DNA from: Calliphora vicina
Lineage: Eukaryota > Arthropoda > Insecta > Diptera > Calliphoridae
Assembly (NCBI RefSeq): GCF_958450345.1
Contig: NC_088784.1
Coordinates: 69,961,747-70,025,746 of the forward strand
Length of the DNA: 64,000 nucleotides
Direction: 5' to 3'
Shown: positions 21,964 through 34,754 of the stretch, one piece after another
Layout of the letters: every line of letters begins with the position of its first letter
How positions within the stretch are numbered: the first letter of the stretch is position 1
Made by a program: the position numbers and the translations under genes
Notes under the pieces: generated by a model
Databases searched by the model: none
The model's input: only the letters and a program-made list of their open reading frames with translations
What the model was told of the DNA's origin: nothing

Positions 21964-24155
21964 TTATTGCTCTTTAAGATGGACTTCGGCTTTTTTCTTT
22001 AAGCGTTCCCGCCTAACTTTATCTTTTAATTGAGCAGTCTTCAGTGTGGCCATCATTTTTGTGGAATTATACAACCAGGCACCCTATGAAGATAAAATAC
22101 ATAAATGGTCATTAAAGTTCAAGTAGCAACATTTAAAATAACTTACAATCAACAGCATGCAATTGAGCAAGATGGGTATAGAAAATACCGTAGATATAAA
22201 TAGACCATTACTATCGAAGTATTGTTGTTTTGAAAACGAACGCCAATTTAAAGCAGCATATTCATTTATAGACTCCGAGAAATAAACAGCAGATACTAAA
22301 AAAATATATTTATGAAGATATAAAGACATTTATAATTTTGTAAGAATATGTATAATGAACTTAGGACTTATAAATAACTTCTGATCTGCTATATTCCCTG
22401 ATGGGAAATGTTAGCATAGCTTTGAATTAATTCAATTTAAGCTTAATACACTAAAATTATAATTAGGAATTAAAAACATCTCAGCCATTCATTCCGTTCC
22501 AACATCTAATTATTTAGCTTCATTCGAAGGCTTTTATTTAAATGAATTTGTTCATCGTTGAATTAATTCATAACAAAATTCATTCAAATATTCAATGATT
22601 AAATTTTTGTTAATTCAAATTTAATCAAAATATTTTTTTTATTCAGTTTTGGTTTTGTTTAGATATTAATCATTTACAAAATGAATTTAAAAACAATTAT
22701 CTTAAGCCCTTTTGCAATAGTTTTGAATTGATGAATACTTGAAGCATTTAAAAAATTTTTAAAGCTACATATGGAATGGAATCGAATTCAAGAAAATTTA
22801 ATAAAAAAATAATTCTATAAAAAAATGAATTTTCTAGGGAAAAAATTCAATACATTTGAAGTAAAAGGAAATAAGACTTTGAATTAATTCATAATGAATT
22901 CATTAACGGAATGGTTAAGACATAGTGAACATAGAGCTGAAACTCGAAAAAAACTCAAGCAAAAAAATTACTCAAAAAAGTTACACATACAAGTGTTGTT
23001 TTTGTTTTCACATAGTTTTTTTACTAATACATTCTCACCACTTAGGTTTTTGACAACTGAGTTAAGTCTTTGACAGGAAAGTTTCCGCTCTATGTGTTTT
23101 CTCTATGGGTTAAGAGATTAAATTAATTTTGATTTCGAAAATGGAATTAAGAATTAATTATTTCGAGCCTTTGGCAGTTAGTTAGAACAAGCTTAAAAAA
23201 TTAAATTCAAAACACCAAGAATAACAATTCAAAAACTATTAATTACAAGTACTAAAAAATATTTTTTACTTGTTTTCTTTTCGGAGAGATCTTAGTCTGT
23301 TGCACTATAAAAGGAAACAGATCAAGATCTCTCCGATTTGTAGTCATCATACTGATATACAAACACTTGATTGTTGAACATTATTATCAGCCTAATCATG
23401 AATAAAAAATCATTGAGAGTTTTTTTTCTTTTCCCATTATTCCTATTCAAATTCAATGTTTAATATGGGAAAAAGGAAAAAAAAACTCCGGCGGATTTTT
23501 TATTCATGATTGAACTGAATACATCTTAATAATTTTCAATCAAATGTTTGTACCTATCTTGATCTGTTTCACTATTAAAGGTCTATTGCCAACACAACAC
23601 GGTTAAAATAAATAAATAAAAATATAAGACACAATTATAACCGATCAAATACTAACAAACCCGTTCAAATATTTTGTAAAATGTGCGGATGCCACAGATA
23701 ATTAAACATTAAATTGTTTATCTGTTTTTAATAAACAATATTATTTTCCCAAACTGAGTATAATTAACAATATTCACACATTGTTTCACACTAGAAACCT
23801 CCATTGTTTACTGAACCAAAACCTATTGCACCTCATGAGTGTGTATGCAAATTCACAGTCAAATTAAAAAAACAATTTTGAAGATACTAATTTTCATTAG
23901 AATAACTTACGCAATATTAGGAATAGAAATATTTGGAAATTCGTATTATTTCGAGTCATCAATGTTGTGGTCGTAGTCAATATATGCAATATGATCAAGC
24001 CGATTAACCAAGGATCTCGCCAATCAATCTGTAAATACAAATGATACATTATCGATTTCCTACTTGCATAAAAATATTTTTCAACTTACACTCATTAGAA
24101 ACGACCAATAATCTGTGATCTCATTAACTTCTATCATATTTGGATCAATTGTCAT
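21964..24155 (-). CDS. Tmem18: Transmembrane protein 18
   Basis: Four exons join in frame: 24090-24155, 23911-24028, 22147-22295, 21964-22083, giving 150 aa (human TMEM18 is 140). Family landmarks: TDYWSFLMS-IDWRDPWLIG near the N-terminus, then SESINEYAALNWRSFSKQQY, and FDSNGLFISTVFSIPILLNC. Three membrane spans are visible (IGLIILHILTTTTTLM; FQIFLFLILLSAVYF; FISTVFSIPILLNCMLLI), followed by a basic, helical, coiled-coil-like tail (KDKVRRERLKKKAEV). In vertebrates the protein sits in the inner nuclear membrane and is linked to body weight; its molecular role is unsettled. Intron 3 (22296-23910) holds a hAT-type MITE with a nested MITE and a third small one. Confidence 0.93.
22415..23173 (+). 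mobile_element. hAT-type MITE family H2, copy in Tmem18 intron 3
   Basis: Same family as layer 2 of the 34.8-39.4 kb nest: CATAGCTTTGAATTAATTC on the left and GAATTAATTATTTCGAGCCT on the right. The flanking 8-mers AATGTTAG and GCAGTTAG match at six of eight positions, consistent with a decayed 8-bp duplication. It is AT-rich, non-coding, and interrupted by a family A MITE at 22919-23104. Confidence 0.6.
22919..23104 (-). mobile_element. MITE family A, copy 2
   Basis: Inverse of 11203-11388: CATAGAGCTGAAACTCG on the left and GTTTCCGCTCTATGTGTTTT on the right, with all internal segments in reversed order. Inserted into the H2 element. Confidence 0.7.
23388..23515. mobile_element. Small MITE family M, copy 1
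   Basis: CTAATCATGAATAAAAAATC at the left is inverted as GGATTTTTTATTCATGATTG at the right, bounding about 125 bp. Internal TTCCTATTCAAATTCAA is shared with copy 2 at 39.84 kb. Confidence 0.6.
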
Positions 24156-25490
24156 GTTTCCAATAGAAATTTATTTAACAATATAAATTATTTTTTATTC
24201 CGGAATGGTAATACATTAACTTGGTTGCGTTTTTTGAATGAACAAAAGGAAAACAAAAAAAAAACACGCATACACTGAATTATAAGAATAAAACAAAATA
24301 AACATAAATATTAGATAAAGAAAGAGAAAAACAAAAAAGAGCAGAAATAAGGAAATGTAAATTATGTTGGGGTTGCCAACGTTTACAATTGTAAAGAGTT
24401 GACAAGACATGTCTAAAAATTTTAGTTCTGAGTTTTGGGGATTTTAACGAAATACACCAAAGTTTTTTTCAAAACTTATTAATTAGTAAAATAAATACTT
24501 TATCATTTCATCTTTTTCTAAAATAATTGAAACTAACAAAAAATTTTGTATGAGATATTTTGTCAGTTTCGTTATATCAATATAGTGAAGAGTTCTAAAT
24601 TGGACACCCTAGAAAAACTTATTTTTTTTTTAGAAAAATGGAGCTGAAAAAAAATAATTTCAGAAGTCTAGCAAATGCTATTTTTTGTAAGTGTAATAAC
24701 ATTCCAATTTATTTCAATTTGACATATTTACAATGCTAAATCGCTTTTTGCTAACTAATGTTTTTGTTATATAAAATTAAAAAACCTGCATTTTTCAATA
24801 ATTAAAATTTTGAATTTTGTAAAAATTGACAAATTTTATATATCTTTTAAAACTTTGAATCGTCCGAAAAAACAATATATTACCAAAATGATACATTGAA
24901 AATCATTTGACAACGGAACAAATCAAGATCTCCGTAACAGTTTATATTTTCATAATTTTTTTTTCTGTTAATATTCACATTTTCTGTATTGTCGGTCTTC
25001 GGCCGGGTGAAGGGACTTTTAACTCTGGGGTGTATCGAACACCGGCTTCGCTAAAATCACTCTTTCGGTATATCAAAATTTTCTGAAGTACTGTCATATA
25101 AATTCAAAAAGGAATTTTTGGTTCACAATATTAATAAACTGTACCATATTATATATCATATTAAAGGTATAGTTAAGCACTATTCAATGATACCCATAAC
25201 GATCAGTTTGTTTTGCAAATATATGAGAAATGTACAATTATATGTATTGACTTTAAATTCCTATAACTCTTAAACTAAGAGAGAGCAGGCAAAAATATTA
25301 ACGTTTTTGTGCTTCTAATTATGAGAGCTATCAACACCAAAAAAATTATAAAAATGTAGTATTCGGTTTACAGAACAATAGCAATAGTCTCAACGAATAG
25401 ACCTTTTGTGTAACATTTTTAAACATTTATAAGTGTGGCAACATTTTTTTTGTTGATTTTCCTTTCTCCCAAAAATAAAATCAACTGTCA
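24156..25490. other. Intergenic space between divergent Tmem18 and the USP gene
   Basis: No gene recognised. Positions 24990-25070 are a GC-richer patch (GGTCTTCGGCCGGGTGAAGG and on) unlike the flanks and may be a transposon remnant. The rest is AT-rich. Confidence 0.4.
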
Positions 25491-25500
25491 ACTATTTCGT

Positions 25501-25508
25501 CATCTCTA
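25501..25508 (+). promoter_or_regulatory. Motif-7-like core promoter element of the USP gene
   Basis: CATCTCTA fits CAKCNCTR on the plus strand, in a T-rich setting about 690 bp upstream of the ATG. The strand sense relative to the gene is the same as for the two WDR89-like promoters. The following 680 bp would be 5' UTR, possibly with an unseen intron. Confidence 0.4.
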
Positions 25509-26189
25509 TTGTTCTTCTTCACATTTTTTGTAAAAGACATTTTACAATACAAAAAATTTTCACTCAAAACGAAAAAATTACACAGTTTTTACACAAATAT
25601 TTGAATAAACAAGATAAACGATAAAATTTGCGAAATAAAATAGTGAAATTCGAATACAAATCAAAATAATTGCGATATTGAAGTGAAAAGTGAGAAACGA
25701 CAGATAGAAAAAATAAAACACAGACAGCAGCAGCCAGTTAGAAAAAAAATTCGAGGAAAAAAACGAAAGGCGTAAAAAATACATACACATATAATTTTTG
25801 TAAAAACAAGCAAAAAAGAGAGATTTGCAATAAAATTTCTATTTTTTTTTTATAAATTTGTTAAAAAAGAGGAAGAAAGGAAAAAGATCATTGTTCTTTT
25901 TATTATTAAAAATCAAGCAGTGCATTAAACGTAAGATTTTTTGCAACAAAACACAAAAAAATCAAGGACACTTAACGACCTCGTCGTCGTTAGCGTTGAC
26001 GTTAAACGCAGACACAACAACAAATTTATTACTTTTTAGTGGATAGTTGATTAACGGGACCAGGAAGTCAGTGTAGCTTGAAAAGTAAGTCAACTAAACG
26101 GACCTTTATAATTGTCTGAAGCCAAAAGATCACTTTTGAACACTCGTCTGTCTCATTGATCGGACGGGTTTAGCAAAGGGTGTTCGGAT

Positions 26190-29100
26190 ATGGCTGTTAA
26201 ACAGAACAATACCGAGGGGAACGGTTCTTCAGCAGATGCGAATCAAGTAAATGGCGGCAATGGAGTAAAATCAACCGGTACCATTACAAAATCCAAAAAA
26301 ATGAATCCTAATGGCCCTAATGGTGATATTGGCGGCGGGGCTTTGGCAGCTGGTGTTGGTTTAGGCGCAAGCGGTAATGCCGAGTTGCCCGGCTGCAGTG
26401 GTAATACAGGAGCTTCCGCTAAAGCTAAAGCAATGTCATCGGCATCAAATATTGGAGCCGGAGCGGCCAATGCGTCCGCCCAAAATAATGACATTTCCCA
26501 CATTTTGCAATTGATCGAGTTGGTGGAAATGAAACAACAACAAGTGGATTTAAGTAAAGAAATGCTTAAAATCTATCACCATCTCATTGTCAAGCTGGCA
26601 CGTGTACAATTTCCGCGGCAATCTCCCGAAGATTTGAAACGTTTCAAGGAAGATATGGCCAAGGTGGGAGCATTCTTTGCCAAAAGCACTGAGAAAAGTA
26701 TATACTTTTACTCATATTTGCCTGTTGTTTGCCAACTTATTACCATGGCTGATGGTGAAACACCATCCTGTGCTTTGGCCGTCATCTTTCAACTCTTCAA
26801 TTCGGAAATGGTTGTGGAGGCCGTACAATCATTGCTGGAACATGAAGTGCCCGATCAGAACATACGCAAGACTGTATGTCTATTATGTGAATGGTTGCGC
26901 ATGTGTAATTTTTGCCAAAACTTGCACATCTGGATTATCGTCATTCTAAATGGTCTGCAGAAACGTAATAAAAGTGCTCTGGTTGAACAAATCGCATTGG
27001 AAAATATTGAACAGCTGTTTGCCTCGCTGATAGTGCCAGTTTTAAGACCGAAAGTAGCACCCATAGTATTTCATATGTTGTCTTCTATCGATCAAAGTCC
27101 CGAAGTTTTTCATAAGGTAAGTTGGTAGTTCGTAGGAACATAAAGACCTTTGCTTTTATTTTATGATATATAATCAAAAACAAACCAAACCAACAATGAG
27201 AAAATTATATCCAAATTTAAACTGTCTTACAGATTTTACCACGTTTTCCCCTCGTTATCAATATGCTCAAACAACAATCGAATAGTAGTGAGGAATATGC
27301 CGATAGTACCACGAAAATCCTACAGCAATTGGTTGATCGAACCAGTCAATTAATGTCACGATTTTGTCGTTACGATGATCTTTATGAACCAATAGTGAGT
27401 ATTTGTTTTGTATTTTAACATTTATCAATTGTTATTTAATTTATTATTGTTTTTTTTAAAGGAATTGGCTTTAAAGGGCTTTCAGCCATCGAATAACTAT
27501 ATGAACTATGTCTATGGTTCAATAGATTCTTCATCATCCACTCAAAATTCCAACGCCAAAGTGGGTTTGGTTAATTTGGGTAATACCTGTTATATGAATA
27601 GTGTGTTGCAGGCTTTGGCCATGACTAAAGAGTATGTTTTTAAAAAAATTAAATAATTATTAAAGGGCAATTTTTTAATATAAAGTTTGTTTGCTTAAGG
27701 TTTTCTCGCGAGATACTGCTATCCGAAAGTAAATCTCCTCTGTTAATTAAAATGCAACAGCAGATCGCGTTTATGTTATATTCTACGCGTCAAGAATTGA
27801 CACCCTCCAAAGTGCTAAATGCTACAAGACCGCCCGGTTTTTCGCCAGGGCTACAGCAAGATAGTTCTGAATTTCTGGGTTATCTATTGGAAACGCTGCA
27901 CGAACAGGAAGTGGCTTTTCGTAAGAAAACCACAAAGACCTTGGAACATGGTGGCGTTAGTGGTAAAGAGACATCAATTAAAATTATGAAAAAAATAGAG
28001 AATGCCCAGGAAACGGGTGCTTCTGCTTTATATAAAGATGAAGAAGATGTGGATGGTGAGGGCGAAGGTGGTGTTGGAAATACAACAACTAACCCAAACA
28101 TATCTACCACAACAGATGCCGCCGATTCTACTAAAAGCACAAATTTACAAACAACTAATAAATCTTCATCATCATCCACAACAACAACATCTTCCTCCGA
28201 TTCTCTCTCAACAAAAACAACCACAACGTCTATTTCAACAAATTCACAAAATTATTCGACAATCGAAAAAACATTCACTGGCAAATTGGCCACGACATAT
28301 AAATGCCTAAGTTGCGGTTGGAAGAGCTGCAACATTGATAGCTTTCGCGATTTACAACTTTCTTTTCCCGATGTCAAGAATGATTGTGCTTCCAATTATT
28401 CGGTACAAGATCTCATCGAATATTATTGCTCGTCGGAAAAACTCTATGGTGATAATCAATATTTTTGCGAACGTTGCAAAAAACTATCGGATGCCGAACG
28501 TTACATTAATGTAATTAGTGCGCCAAAGAATTTAATATTGACACTGAAACATTTCAAATATGATCAGAAATATCATATGCGTGCCAAATTAATGCACAAA
28601 GTATTTCATGATGAAAAGGTAAGCTTTTTTTTTATTTATAATTTATAATATACATCATATAAACATTTGAAATTGTGCTATAATGGCGGGTTATATCCAG
28701 AAAAAGATAAATTTATCATCTGCAGCTTGTTTGTTTACCTTACTTAATTACACTTAAAGGTTTTCTCAGTTATCAATGTAATATTTACTTCCCTGTAATT
28801 GGGGCGATAATTTTGTTTTGTATTTCAATATATTTGGCTTGCCAGCTGCAAACTTTTTCTTAGGCAGATGTTCACACCAAAAATATAGCAGCTTGTGATA
28901 CATTAAATAATTTCTCAACCATTTATAGAGCGATTTTACTGATTTTCAATACCAAAATTCGAAATTACAATTTTGTAATTCTCAATTATATTGTAATATA
29001 CCTTCAATTATCTGGGTACTTCGGAAATGTTATTTCAACAGATAGACGGAAATCGATTCTTCAATTATAAAAAAAATTCGTGAGTAGGGTAGTGTAAAAA

Positions 29101-30870
29101 CTCAACATTTTGGAGGAGGATCTCGTAAAACTACTCCAATACAAGATAATTTAACAGCAAGACATTTTAAAGAACATTTAAACTGGTCAAGACAGAAATG
29201 GAATACTGTTCTCTTTTCGGATGGATTCAAATACTATTTAAGATGCAGTGATGGGAGAAAATTTGTAAGACGGCCAAAGGGTACACAAAAAGTAAAAGTA
29301 AAGTACTCTCGAATTTCATGGTGACATTGTGATTCCCTGTGTTATTGATAACACAGCTTCAAATTAATAATTTGAACTTAAATCTTAATTGGGAATTCTT
29401 TAGCTTCATTCAAATAATAGTTTTCATAATTGAGTTAATTCATAATAGAATTTATTTAACCTTTGAATTATTAAATTGTTGTAACAACAAGTCACTTCAA
29501 ATCTAATACAAATTGAATTGAAATATTTTTCTTCATTCAATTTGTTTAGTTTTCAATATGTAATTTACAAATTGAATTGTAATAGATTTGAATTGAAGAA
29601 AAATTTAATCATTCAATATATTTTTAAATCTATTTTGCAGTGGATTTGAATTCAAGAAAATCTACATAAATGTTTCAATAAGTCATTAATTCTATAAAGA
29701 ATGAATTCCTAAAGGAATGAATTCAACACGTTTGAAGTACAAAAATTCACGATGTCCACAGAAAAATGATTCGAATAAATTTGTATGAAAACTAACGAAA
29801 GAATTTTAAAAACTGTGTGCTTTTCATACAAATTTGTTCGACTCATTTTTCTTTCGACATCGTGGAACAGGCAGTATGCCTATGAATTAATTCATATTCC
29901 GTTAAGATTAGATATACAATTTATTTTGATTTCGAAAAGGTGATTAATAATTAATTCTTGCGAACCTATGCCCTTCAGAAATAGAGATCTATATAAACGG
30001 AAAGAAAAGGAAAAAATAAAAGGCCGATGGTATGGTTTATGTTGTCATGGTGAAGGTTATAATAATTTCATTTGTTTAAAAATCGGCGAAAAAAATCGTT
30101 AGTTTTAGGTATTTCGAAAATTGTATTAACTATGACAAGAATATTACGGAAATCGCCAGAAATAACGATAAAAAGATAGAGTAATAGCAAATTAATTTAT
30201 TAAAAACAAAATTCTCATAAAATAGCACTTTGCGCCTTTGAATTCAAAGCTAAATATTTATCATAATAATATTTTCTATGTATTTATCGATATATATATG
30301 TATATATTTCATCAATAGGTTTCGCTTAAAGTTTGTTCCCCGGAAAATCTAGAAGAAATTGCCACAGTTCATTACGATATATATGCCGGCGTAGTCCATT
30401 CAGGATTCAGCATGGATTCGGGACATTATTACACCTATGCAGCAGATGCCAGTAATAAATGGTATAAATTTAATGATAGCATTGTGACACCATCGAAAAC
30501 CGAGGAACTTCACAATCTAACACCACCAAATACACCATACATACTGTTCTATCAAATGGGGGCGCGGTCAAATGAAACACCGGAAACATCAGCCTCAACA
30601 AAAGTAATAAAAGTCGATGTACCGTCGCCGCTTACACTGGAAGAGTTGCCGCGGGAGTTGCGTGACATGGTGACACATGATAATTATGCTTTCAGTGAGG
30701 AACTTAAGATGAGACGTTACAAAAATGCCAGCAGTCTAAATGCGAATGCAATGAAAACAAAAGATCAACGACGAGACAGTTTCGAAGACGACGACGATGA
30801 ACAACCACCGCCGGCCAGTGGTTGCGGTGGCAATGCTATGAATATAAATATGAATAGGTTTGTTTATTAA
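26190..30870 (+). CDS. Ubiquitin-specific protease of the USP35/USP38 type
   Basis: Cysteine protease that removes ubiquitin. Exons 26190-27116, 27233-27394, 27462-27631, 27700-28618, 30319-30870 join in frame to 909 aa (human USP35/38 are slightly over 1000). Residues 1-130 are low-complexity Gly/Ala/Asn. About 130-360 form an all-helical region like the HEAT-type N-terminus of USP38. The Cys box VGLVNLGNTCYMNSVLQAL has C406. LQQDSSEFLGYLLETLHEQE follows. A zinc-finger-like pair CLSC...CERC lies in the fingers. The His box HSGFSMDSGHYYTYA has H762, and the partner acid is near WYKFNDS (D779). A Ser/Thr-rich insert (about 520-600) splits the catalytic domain, as in the family. The Drosophila counterpart is probably the gene for the DIAP1-stabilising enzyme DUBAI, from memory only. 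Confidence 0.9.
29090..29330 (+). pseudogene. Tc1-like transposase relic in the USP intron
   Basis: In-frame stretch GGGSRKTTPIQDNL..ARHF KEHLNWSRQKWNTVLFSDGF, then KFVRRPKGTQ. These are the second HTH and the region around the first catalytic Asp (LFSDGF; usually LWSDE, so the Glu is lost) of a Tc1-like transposase. Both ends are missing. It is the same lineage as the relic at 47.0 kb. Confidence 0.7.
29345..29965 (+). mobile_element. hAT-type MITE family H2, degenerate copy
   Basis: CAGCTTCAAATTAATAATTT at the left and AATAATTAATTCTTGCGAAC at the right, with GAATTCAAGAAAATC and GAATTCAACACGTTTGAAGT inside, as in the other H2 copies. Flanking 8-mers do not match. Within it, TTTGTATGAAAA..TTTTCATACAAATTTG (about 29780-29835) forms an imperfect inverted pair. 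Confidence 0.5.
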
Positions 30871-31516
30871 ATTTAATAACTATTTACATACATACGTGCA
30901 TACACATACATTTTATTCGCCTTGTAATGTTTTAATTTTTATTCTTCTACAAATATTTTCACAACTATCTTTTGTAATTTAAAAAAAAGAAAGAAACAAA
31001 AAACATACAAACTAGAAATTATTTCAAATGAGTTTTAAAAGTCGAAAGCATGAAATGAAAGAAAGTACTTTAAACGCAGATACTTTGAACAGAAATCGTC
31101 TAAAAAAAAAACTTGGTAAATGCGAGAAAAACAAAACACTATCTATAAATACTTTTAACACAAATTCAATTGCCTTTTGTACAATAATGTGTTTTTAGGG
31201 TTATTATGTTTATTATTTAGTACTCAGAAGTCAATCCTTAGGAAGACTACTGAAATTAAAAAAAAAAAATACAAAATTTAAGGAAAAGAGAACAATTTCG
31301 TAAGCACTTAATGTTTTGAAATTTTATTTTATTATACAACTTACATACATATACAAACAACATACTTATTTAAATATCTATAAAATACCAAAACTTTCCA
31401 AATTTCTTACACCCCTTAAAACCCCACCCCCTTTTAAACTATTTCTAAATGCTATTATTTAATTTTAATTTTATTTTTTTTGTTCAAATATAGGTTTTTA
31501 GTAGTTAGATAAAAAA
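30857..31516 (+). other. Possible alternative last intron and exon of the USP gene
   Basis: AATAG|GTTTGT at 30852-30862 is a good donor. A T-rich tract ending AAATATAG|GTTTTTAG at about 31493 is a good acceptor. Splicing would replace the ending NRFVY with NRFLVVR followed by TAA. Either end adds only a few residues. Confidence 0.35.
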
Positions 31517-32700
31517 AAAATAATAATAAAAACGAAAATATTAATAAAAATAAATTTTTGTGTGTAAAACAGGAATTTAATTATATACAGGCTAAACAAG
31601 CAAACAAAAAACAAAATGGAAATAAAATTAATAATTAGAATTCAAAAATATTTTGAAATTATTTAAAAAAAAAAAAAATAATATTACATCTACACAAGTA
31701 TTGCAATAAAATTGGAATACTTTTATTACTTACAATATAATTACATATTATACATAAAATTATAATTATTAATATTAATATTCACATATTATTATAAAAG
31801 AAAAACAAAAGAAAACTATTATTACATACATAAATTATGTAAATACATACATAAATACATTGTATACATATGTATGTGTGTATATGCAAGTATATTAGTG
31901 TGTTTTTTTAATTAAAATTTTAAACGATGTGATTTTATATTTAATGTAATATCACAATGCTGAAAATTATGAATCAAGACGGACAATGTTGATTTACTCG
32001 TAACGCATGGACTCTGAATTTTGAAAATCCTCTTGCAAAGGAAATATTTTTTCCGGGTTTTCCATAAATGCTTTTATTAAATAAATATTTGTAAAATGAA
32101 ATTAAATATTTAATGAACTTTGGCTTCTAATAGCCCAGAATATGTTTTCGGTGTATTTTGGGTTAATTTCGATTTTTTTCGGCAAATGTTTGTTGATTAC
32201 AGATGTCAAAAATTAAAACATCGCAAGATACAAATTTGTATGTCACTTGGAGGAGTACTGTCACCTATGCTCTCCAATATATGGTAAAATCCAAGAAAAT
32301 TTTAATATTTGGGTCATGAAGAAATTGAAATCAAAAATAACAAGAATATGTCGGTTTACTTACTTATATTTAAAAAATGGTCTAGAAATACATTTCTTGA
32401 TATTTTTTTAAAAACTGGTTCAGAAATTAGTAATATGTACTTGACTAGAGCTACAAAACTGAGTAAAACAGGAAAAGTTCTACTAACGGACAGCTTCCGT
32501 AGAAGGACGAACTTCTCGGTCCCAGGATTTTGGTAGTATTTTTCGAACAAATTAATCTCCGTTAAGCGGACGCTTCTTTCTCCAGTACTGTGATTCCCCT
32601 TTTTCATTTTTGTGGTATATATGAGAAGAATGATAGAGAATGAAAGTTAGAGAGCAAGCACTTAAATGTATGCGAAATAGAAAACGCTGCAACACAAGTA
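30871..32700 (+). other. 3' flank of the USP gene, AT-rich
   Basis: No further gene. AATAAA-type signals occur at about 31543-31548 and 31621-31626 and would suit a 3' UTR of about 0.7 kb. Frames at 32309-32607 on both strands overlap each other and show no domain. Confidence 0.4.
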
Positions 32701-32714
32701 TAGTTCCCTTTTTT

Positions 32715-33245
32715 CTTATCGGTTTCAACGTGCGAGAGAGATGGTTTGTGCAGTTCAGAAGTGGTGACTTTGACACGGAAGACAAATATTGCCCAGGCCA
32801 GCCAAAAAAAGTTTGAAGATCAAGAATTGGAGGCATTACTGCATGAAGATTGTTGTCAGACTCAACTTGCTACTCAATCAGCAAGCAGGAGAGAAATTGG
32901 GTACCATTGGAATTGAAGCTGGGAGAGTTTTAAAGACGATTTTGTATGACTGAAATGCTGCTTGAACACTATAGTCATTACTTGCGCTGGAAATGGATCC
33001 ATTATCATAATCCGAAGCGTAAGAGATCGTATGTGATGCACGGCCAATCAGCCAAATATCCATGGCGCTAAGGTAATGGGGCCAAAAGAGTGCTATCTAT
33101 ATGAGCAGGTTTTTTTTTTAGCTTGGTATCCATATGTTACCAGAAAGGTGGGAAAATGTCATACCTAACAATGGACAATACCTGGAATAAATTTTAAGTT
33201 GTACAGACGTTCTAAATAAAAGCTAACAATTTGAAACAATCCCAC
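32715..33245 (+). pseudogene. Mariner (DD34D-type) transposase relic with internal deletion
   Basis: Frames give FDTED KYCPGQPKKFEDQELEALLH, then (after a deleted stretch) REIGYHWN, later ITCAGNGSIIII and WYPYVTRKVGK..IPNNGQY. They parallel the frame at 51.3-51.7 kb (FDTEDKDRPGQPNKFEDQEL) and the usual mariner C-terminus. Several stops and a missing catalytic core show it is dead. Confidence 0.65.
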
Positions 33246-33379
33246 ACTTTTAATATTATTTGGAACATTTCATTATTTTGGAACAAGGACGAAATCTACC
33301 GATCATAACGTTTAATTATTTCATCTACCCATCCCCCATAGAAATATCCTAGCGAACTAGGGATTTAATGAACGCCTTT

Positions 33380-33636
33380 TCAGAAATGCATCACTGCGCT
33401 GCATTTGATGCGCATCTGTAATTAGTTTGCGATGCTGATGTAAATCAGCTGAAGCTGATGCGCAGACAATGCATCAGCCATTTCTGTGATGCTTGTTTGA
33501 TGTTTTTTTTGCGCATCATCTGATTCACTGTTGCTTTTCAGAACTCAAGACATTTGCAGTATTGCCAACTTTTGTATTTTAGAACGTACTGCGCATCAGA
33601 TACAGATCACTGATGCATTTCCGAACAAGCCCTATA
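33380..33636. mobile_element. MITE with GATGCGCA-rich terminal inverted repeats
   Basis: CAGAAATGCATCACTG..TTTGATGCGCATCTG at the left mirrors TGCGCATCAGATACAG.. CACTGATGCATTTCCG at the right over about 34 bp with several mismatches. The core contains further GATGC repeats. No target duplication is clear. Confidence 0.5.
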
Positions 33637-34754
33637 ATTGTAACTGGTATTAGATACATGCATTATTGCTGTCCCGCAATGGACCTCATTGATCAGCGAT
33701 ACCTAATGGCGAGGTTTACATATGGCCCAGAATAATGCGCTCCGTAACACAACCTCATGTGTCAAGGAGACAAAATTGGATCATCTTCATCAGGAGACCA
33801 GAATGTGTTGTTGACAATACAGTTCCTTATAGCTTGTCATCAGCCTAGTCACCCCTACCATCCGATTGTGATGCCGGATCCCCTTCGCCTACTCAACCGG
33901 ATGAACTTTCGATGCTTTCGTAATGATATCCAGGACGTCAACACATCAGATGTCGACTAATTGTTTGTAGCGACAGCTCAGAAAGCCATTAATGGCTATA
34001 GATGCAACATGGTCTTCCCAGGTATACAAGATAAGTCCTTGTGCTATTAAGAGCCTGATGTTGTAGTTTCCTCAATACTTTTGCAATGTCTATCAGGAAA
34101 GAACTCTCGACAATAACAAACAAAATCCCAAAATGATTCAGTAAAGTTGCGTCGAATTAATTTTGTATGGGCTTGAAGATGTAGGCGTGGCCAACAGTTT
34201 CAAAATTCTGTCCCATTATTGTAGAAATAAAAGAAAACTAATATTTTCCAATATTCTGCATGTTATACATGGCATAAATATACAAAATTACGTTTGAATA
34301 AATTACTTAAATATTTTTTAAATTGCTCTTACAACGAAAAAATGACCAAAAATAGTCTAACTTCAATAGCGCATAAAAATTAAATTCGAACCAACTTTGC
34401 CAAATTCGTTGGTGTTTTTTTTATCCGCATTTATAATTTCATTTCACGTTAGAATCATTGATTTATTCTCAAAGTGTTTTAAACTTAGAAAAGGATTAGA
34501 TACTCGTATGAAACGTTAGGCACCAAAGGAGTCCGTAAAATTATCCAATTTGGTTTAAGGTGTATCCTCCCTACATTGTCTTAATCTAACAGCTAAACTG
34601 CTTTTCGGAAATGGATCACTATACTAAGCAACACGTTCAAATCGCATCAAACAGCATTAAATGAGCAGTTGAAACTAATTTCAGGTACAGCTTTGATTTA
34701 TTTTCGAAAAATCGGACATCATGAATTGAATATACATACTATATATATGTATAT
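33637..34754. other. Unrecognised DNA, part GC-richer
   Basis: Positions 33660-34060 are less AT-rich and look like old transposon coding sequence with stops in all frames. I could not assign it. The remainder to 34754 is AT-rich without features. Confidence 0.4.

Larger units (their letters stand above)
28619..30318. other. Intron 4 of the USP gene, filled by transposon relics
   Basis: At 1.7 kb this is by far the longest intron of the gene; the others are 67-117 bp. It contains a Tc1-like relic (29090-29330) and an H2-type AT-rich element (29340-29970). The excess length is due to these insertions. Confidence 0.7.
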
